This document shows positions 1 to 3,532 of a DNA stretch of 5,624 nt, one piece after another (position 1 is the first letter of the stretch; each line of letters begins with the position of its first letter). A program made the position numbers and the translations under genes. The DNA is from Eubacterium sp. Lineage in GTDB: Bacteria > Bacillota > Clostridia > Lachnospirales > Lachnospiraceae. The stretch spans positions 1 through 5,624 of the forward strand of contig JAFZXD010000209.1 of NCBI GenBank assembly GCA_017616955.1, given 5' to 3'. The notes under the pieces were generated by a model. That model was not told the DNA's origin and did no database searches. It saw only the letters and a list, made by a program, of their open reading frames with translations.

Positions 1-122
1 AGTATCGTGCATGCCCACTTCTTCGTAAGATGGTTCGTGGCGGTAACCTTGGTGTTAAGAGTGGTAAGGGATTCTACAAGTATAATGAAGACCGTACCAA
101 GACACCTGTAGATGCACTGTAA
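1..122 (+). CDS. hbd: 3-hydroxybutyryl-CoA dehydrogenase, C-terminal fragment (5' end outside window)
   Basis: This is the last 39 codons plus stop of a gene that begins upstream; the frame starts at base 3 and ends at TAA 120-122. The visible tail reads [17 protein letters not shown] followed by [13 protein letters not shown]. It contains the pattern (K)[21 protein letters not shown] that closes the C-terminal helical domain of NAD(P)-dependent 3-hydroxyacyl-CoA dehydrogenases of the clostridial Hbd type. In that family the enzyme reduces acetoacetyl-CoA to (S)-3-hydroxybutyryl-CoA in the cytoplasm, two steps before crotonyl-CoA reduction. Its position directly upstream of bcd-etfB-etfA fits the usual butyrate operon. 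The catalytic His/Glu residues and the Rossmann domain are outside the window, so their integrity cannot be judged. A longer FadB-type fusion is very unlikely because the tail ends soon after the GFY motif. The 59-nt gap to bcd holds a hairpin. Confidence 0.88.
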   Translation, partial: YRACPLLRKMVRGGNLGVKSGKGFYKYNEDRTKTPVDAL

Positions 123-138
123 ATTATAATCAATAAAT

Positions 139-162
139 AGGACAAGGCTTAGTCCTTGTCCT
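139..162 (+). promoter_or_regulatory. Intercistronic hairpin between hbd and bcd
   Basis: AGGACAAGG (139-147) is a perfect inverted repeat of CCTTGTCCT (154-162): a 9-bp stem with a 6-nt loop. It begins 16 nt after the hbd stop and ends 7 nt before the bcd Shine-Dalgarno. The following bases are TGATTTTGGAGG, so there is no proper T-tract and it is not a convincing terminator. I infer an mRNA-stabilising or processing element, or a weak attenuator, that lets bcd-etfBA be expressed at a different level from the upstream genes. The structure is visible in the sequence; the role is a guess. Confidence 0.55.
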
Positions 163-181
163 TGATTTTGGAGGAAATATC

Positions 182-1348
182 ATGGATTTCACACTTGATA
201 AAAAGCATGAGATGGCTCGTGAACTCTTCAAAGAGTTTGCTGAGACAGAGGTTAAACCTCTTGCTATGGAAATTGATGAACAGCATAGATTTCCAAGTGA
301 AACAGTTGAGAAGATGGCTAAGGCCGGATTCATGGGAATTCCTGTACCGAAAGAATTCGGTGGACAGGGTTGTGATGTACTGACATATATTATGGCAGTA
401 GAAGAGATGGCTAAGGTTTGCGCTACTACTTCAGTTATCCTTTCAGCTCATACATCACTTTGTATCGATCCTATTATGACATACGGTACACAGGAGCAGA
501 AAGAGAAGTATGTTTCAGATCTTGCTACAGGTAAGAAGCTTGGTGCGTTTGCACTTACAGAGCCTGGTGCAGGAACAGATGCTCAGATGCAGCAGACAAA
601 GGCTGTTCTTGATGGTGATGAGTGGGTTCTTAACGGATCTAAGTGCTTTATCACAAACGGTAAGGTAGCTGATGTTTACATCGTTATCGCTGTTACCGGT
701 ATTGTTGAGAAGCGCGGACGTAAGATGAAAGAGATTTCAGCATTTATCGTTGATAAGGGAACTCCAGGATTCTCATTTGGTACAAAAGAAAACAAGATGG
801 GTATCTGCGGATCTTCTACTTATGAGCTTATATTTGAAGATGCTCGTATCCCTAAGTCAGCACTTCTTGGTGCTCAGGGTAAGGGATTCGGTATTGCTAT
901 GCATACTCTTGACGGTGGACGTATCGGTATCGCTGCTCAGGCACTTGGTATAGCTGAAGGAGCTCTTCAGAGAACAGTTGAATATACAAAGGAAAGAAAG
1001 CAGTTCGGAAGAAGCATTTCTGCTTTCCAGAATACACAGTTCCAGCTTGCAAACATGGCTACTAAGGTAGAGGCTGCTAAGCTTCTCGTATACCAGGCTG
1101 CTATGAAGAAGCAGCAGTTTGCTGAGGGAGCAAAGGTTTCTTACAGTGTAGAAGCTGCTATGGCTAAGCTTTATGCTGCAGAAGTTGCTATGGAAGTAAC
1201 AACTAAGGCAGTTCAGCTCCATGGTGGATACGGATACATTAAGGAATACGAAATCGAGCGTATGATGCGCGATGCAAAAATAACAGAGATTTACGAGGGA
1301 ACCAGCGAAGTTCAGCGTATGGTTATCTCAGGAAATCTTTTAGCATAA
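182..1348 (+). CDS. bcd: Butyryl-CoA dehydrogenase (short-chain acyl-CoA dehydrogenase)
   Basis: This 388-residue FAD flavoprotein of the acyl-CoA dehydrogenase family reduces crotonyl-CoA to butyryl-CoA in the cytoplasm, with electrons supplied by EtfAB. The start is set by GGAGG at 170-174, 7 nt before the ATG, and by the family-typical N-terminus MDFTLDKKHEMAREL. Domain order is an N-terminal helical domain (about 1-120), a beta domain with signature 1 (AFALTEPGAGTDA, 122-134) and FAD/substrate motif FITNG (156-160), then the C-terminal helical domain (about 235-388). Signature 2 spans about 345-380 (QLHGGYGY...MMRDAKITEIYEGTSE). The catalytic base is expected to be Glu372 in IYEGTSE, the position used by clostridial and Megasphaera Bcd. 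DGGRIGIAAQALGIAEGA (244-261) and ERKQFGR (271-277) are also present. The protein is a few residues longer than usual because of a basic loop, VEKRGRKMK (175-183). The neighbouring etfBA genes make butyryl-CoA the most likely product rather than another acyl-CoA substrate. Confidence 0.96.
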   Translation: MDFTLDKKHEMARELFKEFAETEVKPLAMEIDEQHRFPSETVEKMAKAGFMGIPVPKEFGGQGCDVLTYIMAVEEMAKVCATTSVILSAHTSLCIDPIMTYGTQEQKEKYVSDLATGKKLGAFALTEPGAGTDAQMQQTKAVLDGDEWVLNGSKCFITNGKVADVYIVIAVTGIVEKRGRKMKEISAFIVDKGTPGFSFGTKENKMGICGSSTYELIFEDARIPKSALLGAQGKGFGIAMHTLDGGRIGIAAQALGIAEGALQRTVEYTKERKQFGRSISAFQNTQFQLANMATKVEAAKLLVYQAAMKKQQFAEGAKVSYSVEAAMAKLYAAEVAMEVTTKAVQLHGGYGYIKEYEIERMMRDAKITEIYEGTSEVQRMVISGNLLA

Positions 1349-1354
1349 GGAGGG
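1347..1354 (+). promoter_or_regulatory. etfB ribosome binding site overlapping the bcd stop codon
   Basis: The run AAGGAGGG begins inside the TAA stop of bcd (1346-1348) and precedes a GTG at 1362 by 7 nt. This placement supports GTG 1362 as the true etfB start and suggests that ribosomes finishing bcd load directly onto etfB. Such coupling would help balance the dehydrogenase and its electron-transfer partner. Confidence 0.8.
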
Positions 1355-1361
1355 TACAGGC

Positions 1362-2147
1362 GTGAATATAGTTGTTTGTGTAAAACAGGTACCTGATACA
1401 AAAGGTGGAGTAAAGTTTAAGCCGGATGGTACTCTCGACAGAAATGCAATGAAATCCATTATGAATCCTGATGATAAGGCAGGACTTGAGGCTGCTCTTC
1501 GTATCAAGGACGAAAATGGTGCAACAGTTACTGTTGTAACAATGGGACTTCCTAAGGCAGAAGATGTTCTTAGAGAAGCACTTGCTATGGGTGCTGACAA
1601 AGCAGTACTTGTAACAGATAGAAGACTTGCAGGAGCTGATACATGGGCTACATCTCAGACAATCGCTGCTGCACTCAGAAAGCTTGATTATGATCTGATC
1701 ATCACAGGACGTCAGGCTATTGACGGAGATACAGCTCAGGTTGGACCTCAGATATCAGAGCATCTTGGTCTTCCGCTTATTTCATATGCTGAAGAGCTTA
1801 AGGTAGAAGGCGATTCAGTTATCGTTAAGAGACAGTATGATGACAGACATCATATCCTTAAAGCTAAGATGCCTTGTCTTGTAACAGCTCTTTCTGAATT
1901 AAATGTACCTAGATATATGACTCCGGGTGGAATCTTCGATGCATTCGAAGAGGAGATCACAGTGTGGGATAGAGATGCACTTGATACACTCGATGATAGC
2001 AATATGGGACTTAAAGGTTCTCCTACACAGATTGCAAAAGCTTCAGATAAGGTTGCTAAGGGTGCCGGTGAAAAGGTAGCTCCTGAAACAGCTAATGAAG
2101 CAGCTGACTACATACTCGGTAAGCTCGCAGAGAAATTTGTAATCTAG
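1362..2147 (+). CDS. etfB: Electron transfer flavoprotein, beta subunit
   Basis: This 261-residue small subunit of the EtfAB heterodimer delivers electrons to Bcd. It starts with GTG, supported by a strong Shine-Dalgarno and by the canonical N-terminus MNIVVCVKQVPDT. Visible family features are the nucleotide-binding segment GRQAIDGDTAQVGPQ (116-130), the ETF-beta signature region (about 155-177, VKRQYDDRHH through PCLVTAL) and the C-terminal arm beginning MGLKGSPTQI (215-224), which in ETFs contacts the alpha subunit and the dehydrogenase. In butyrogenic clostridia the beta subunit binds a second FAD where mitochondrial ETF has AMP. Together the two flavins allow electrons from NADH to be split between crotonyl-CoA and ferredoxin. 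The DGDTAQVGP motif and the bcd neighbourhood fit that bifurcating group, but bifurcation itself is inferred. Length is normal for the family. It lies 13 nt after bcd and 29 nt before etfA, clearly in one operon. Confidence 0.96.
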   Translation: MNIVVCVKQVPDTKGGVKFKPDGTLDRNAMKSIMNPDDKAGLEAALRIKDENGATVTVVTMGLPKAEDVLREALAMGADKAVLVTDRRLAGADTWATSQTIAAALRKLDYDLIITGRQAIDGDTAQVGPQISEHLGLPLISYAEELKVEGDSVIVKRQYDDRHHILKAKMPCLVTALSELNVPRYMTPGGIFDAFEEEITVWDRDALDTLDDSNMGLKGSPTQIAKASDKVAKGAGEKVAPETANEAADYILGKLAEKFVI

Positions 2148-2176
2148 TATATATTATAGAATAGGAGGACTAAATT

Positions 2177-3238
2177 ATGTCTTTAGAAGAATATAAGGGC
2201 GTGTATGTCTTTGCTCAGCAGATCGATAATCACATCACTGAGATCACATACGAGCTCATGGGTAAGGCTATAGAACTTGCAAAAGACCTTAACACAGAAG
2301 TTGTTGCTGTACTTTGCGGTTCAGAGATAGAGAATAAGGTATTCCATCTTAAGGAGCACGGTGCTGATAGAATCATCCTCATCGATGATCCTGAGCTTAA
2401 GGAATACAGAACAGAGCCATATGCACATGCTCTGTCAGAAGTAATTAATGAATTCAAGCCGGATGTGTTCCTTATCGGAGCAACAGCAATCGGTCGTGAT
2501 CTTGCACCTCGTGTATGTGCAAGAGTACATACAGGACTTACAGCTGACTGTACAGTTCTTGAAATCGGAGATTTCCCTCTTAATGCTATTCCTGGTAAGG
2601 AAGATCTTCAGAAGCACAATCAGCTTCTTATGACAAGACCAGCATTTGGTGGAAATACAATCGCCACAATCGCTTGTCCTGATTTCAGACCTCAGATGGC
2701 TACAGTTAGACCTGGTGTTATGAAGAGATCTCCTAAGATCGTTGGAAGAGAGTGTGAGGTTGTTAAGTTCAATCCTGGATTCACTCCTGATGAGAAGTAT
2801 GTTGAGATCCTTGATATCATCAAGTCAGTTAATGAGACAGTTGATATCCAGAAGGCTAAGATTCTTGTAGCAGGTGGTAGAGGTGTAGGTTCTGCAGAGA
2901 ACTTCCAGCTTCTTAAAGATCTTGCTGACGTACTTGGCGGTGAGGTTGCTTGTTCACGTGCAGCTGTAGATAACGGATGGCTTCCTAAGGAGCTTCAGGT
3001 TGGTCAGACAGGTAAGACAGTTAGACCACTTGTTTACTTCGCTATCGGTATTTCAGGTGCTATTCAGCATACTGCAGGTATGGAAGAGTCTGAGATCATC
3101 ATCGCTATTAACAAAGATGAATCAGCTCCTATCTTCGATGTTGCTGACTACGGTATAGTTGGAGATCTTAACAAGATCGTTCCACTTCTTACTGAAGGAA
3201 TCAGAGCACGCAAGGAAGAAGGCGTTGAAGAAGACTAA
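2177..3238 (+). CDS. etfA: Electron transfer flavoprotein, alpha subunit
   Basis: This 353-residue large subunit of EtfAB carries the FAD of the mobile C-terminal domain that shuttles electrons to Bcd. The start follows AGGAGG (2163-2168) by 8 nt, and the N-terminus (MSLEEYKGVYVFAQQ) matches clostridial EtfA without an added ferredoxin domain. The N-terminal alpha/beta domain covers about 8-190, including HGADRI (61-66) and GATAIGRDLAPRVCAR (101-116). The FAD-binding domain covers about 226-345: VAGGRGVGS (231-239), ACSRAAVDNGWLP (258-270), QVGQTGKTVRP (274-284) and the ETF-alpha signature VYFAIGISGAIQHTAG (286-301) continuing to IAIN (309-312). The intact FAD motifs indicate a functional subunit. 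The tail is charged (RARKEEGVEED). It is the last gene of the operon; the terminator stem begins 24 nt after the stop. Only 3 of its Ile codons are ATA, in line with a highly expressed gene. Confidence 0.96.
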   Translation: MSLEEYKGVYVFAQQIDNHITEITYELMGKAIELAKDLNTEVVAVLCGSEIENKVFHLKEHGADRIILIDDPELKEYRTEPYAHALSEVINEFKPDVFLIGATAIGRDLAPRVCARVHTGLTADCTVLEIGDFPLNAIPGKEDLQKHNQLLMTRPAFGGNTIATIACPDFRPQMATVRPGVMKRSPKIVGRECEVVKFNPGFTPDEKYVEILDIIKSVNETVDIQKAKILVAGGRGVGSAENFQLLKDLADVLGGEVACSRAAVDNGWLPKELQVGQTGKTVRPLVYFAIGISGAIQHTAGMEESEIIIAINKDESAPIFDVADYGIVGDLNKIVPLLTEGIRARKEEGVEED

Positions 3239-3261
3239 GTTTAATATGTTAAGCATATATG

Positions 3262-3297
3262 ATGCCCGGAGGAACAATTCCTCCGGGCATTTTTTTC
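3262..3297 (+). terminator. Rho-independent terminator of the butyrate operon
   Basis: ATGCCCGGAGG (3262-3272) is perfectly complementary to CCTCCGGGCAT (3280-3290). Two further A-T pairs (3273-3274 with 3278-3279) can close the loop down to CAA. The stem is GC-rich and its 3' arm runs straight into a T-tract (3290-3296, then C and more T). It lies 24-52 nt after the etfA stop, so it should end the hbd-bcd-etfBA transcript efficiently. Confidence 0.95.
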
Positions 3298-3298
3298 T

Positions 3299-3326
3299 TT
3301 TAGGAATATACTTGGCGTGGTATAAT
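3299..3326 (+). promoter_or_regulatory. Predicted extended -10 promoter for the peptidase unit
   Basis: TATAAT at 3321-3326 is a perfect -10 hexamer preceded by TGG (3318-3320), giving the extended form TGnTATAAT. The -35 region is poor: TTTAGG (3299-3304) at a 16-nt spacing is the best match and overlaps the terminator T-tract. An extended -10 can compensate for a weak -35. Transcription would start near 3333, leaving a leader of about 200 nt before the peptidase start codon. This is predicted from sequence alone. Confidence 0.55.
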
Positions 3327-3424
3327 GTCAAACAGAGTGTTACTATTCGCGTTACACGAGATAATAAACAAAAATGTCTACGAAGCAGACGATAGAGTGC
3401 TGTGGTACATTTTTTATATACTTG

Positions 3425-3435
3425 TATAATATAAT
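3425..3435 (+). promoter_or_regulatory. Possible second -10 element(s) for the peptidase gene
   Basis: Two overlapping TATAAT hexamers lie at 3425-3430 and 3430-3435, about 100 nt before the peptidase start codon. No good -35 hexamer is found at 16-18 nt upstream: the sequence there is TGTGGT or TACATT-like. The stretch is very AT-rich, so such matches are expected by chance. If used, this promoter would give a shorter transcript lacking the 5' arm of the long-range stem. Confidence 0.25.
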
Positions 3436-3441
3436 ATGTAT

Positions 3442-3453
3442 TATGTGCACATA
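3442..3453. repeat. 12-bp perfect palindrome
   Basis: TATGTGCACATA is its own reverse complement. It sits just downstream of the possible second -10 elements and 79 nt before the peptidase start codon. ATGTA (3436-3440) and TACAT (3452-3456) form an overlapping inverted repeat that shares part of the site. The position and symmetry suit an operator for a dimeric regulator, but no regulator gene is in the window. Confidence 0.4.
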
Positions 3454-3518
3454 CATCCCGAATGGGTTTTAAAGTTACGTGAATAGTAACTGGGATTGAG
3501 AGTCTTATTCTAATGCAA

Positions 3519-3524
3519 AAGGGG
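3519..3524 (+). promoter_or_regulatory. Ribosome binding site of the peptidase gene
   Basis: AAGGGG (3519-3524) lies 8 nt before ATG 3533 and is the only good Shine-Dalgarno near the start of the long frame. It is weaker than the GGAGG sites of bcd and etfBA. GGGAT here (3522-3526) is complementary to ATCCC at 3455-3459 in the leader, so it could be partly masked. Confidence 0.7.
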
Positions 3525-3532
3525 ATAGAAAA

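Larger units (their letters stand above)
3339..3490 (+). promoter_or_regulatory. Structured 5' leader (candidate cis-regulatory RNA) upstream of the peptidase
   Basis: GTTACTATTCGCGT (3339-3352) pairs with ACGTGAATAGTAAC (3477-3490): ten perfect Watson-Crick pairs, one G-U, then three more pairs, followed by a mismatch and two more. This could form a closing stem around about 124 nt. Inside it are a GTCT/AGAC hairpin (3376-3390, one mismatch), a G-U-rich 10-bp helix between 3401-3410 and 3436-3445, a palindrome at 3442-3453 and a CCC/GGG hairpin (3457-3466). I see no T-box, SAM, lysine or c-di-GMP signature and no T-tract terminator. It may be an unrecognised leader RNA, or a set of protein-binding DNA sites. 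AT-richness makes chance pairing possible for the smaller elements. Confidence 0.4.

Noticed and set aside
139..170. The hbd-bcd hairpin as an intrinsic terminator
   Set aside because: There is no run of T after the stem, and bcd follows at once with its own strong ribosome binding site, so full termination would be unexpected.
857..1222. A 121-codon Ser/Leu-rich - strand frame inside bcd
   Set aside because: It is antisense to well-conserved bcd motifs and its composition is what the complement of the bcd codons gives.
3159..3395. A 78-codon + frame overlapping the etfA end and running through the terminator
   Set aside because: It reads through etfA in another frame and across the terminator hairpin, with no ribosome binding site.
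3374..3472. A 32-codon frame in the leader (MSTKQTIECC..., ending before TAA)
   Set aside because: It has no Shine-Dalgarno at a suitable distance, is built from the AT-rich leader, and resembles no known leader peptide. A regulatory uORF cannot be fully excluded.
3333..3532. A known riboswitch, T-box or 6S RNA in the leader
   Set aside because: I could not find the T-box specificity/TGGNACC motif or the conserved cores of SAM, lysine, TPP or c-di-GMP riboswitches. A 6S RNA is unlikely because no terminator follows the 3' arm before the peptidase gene.
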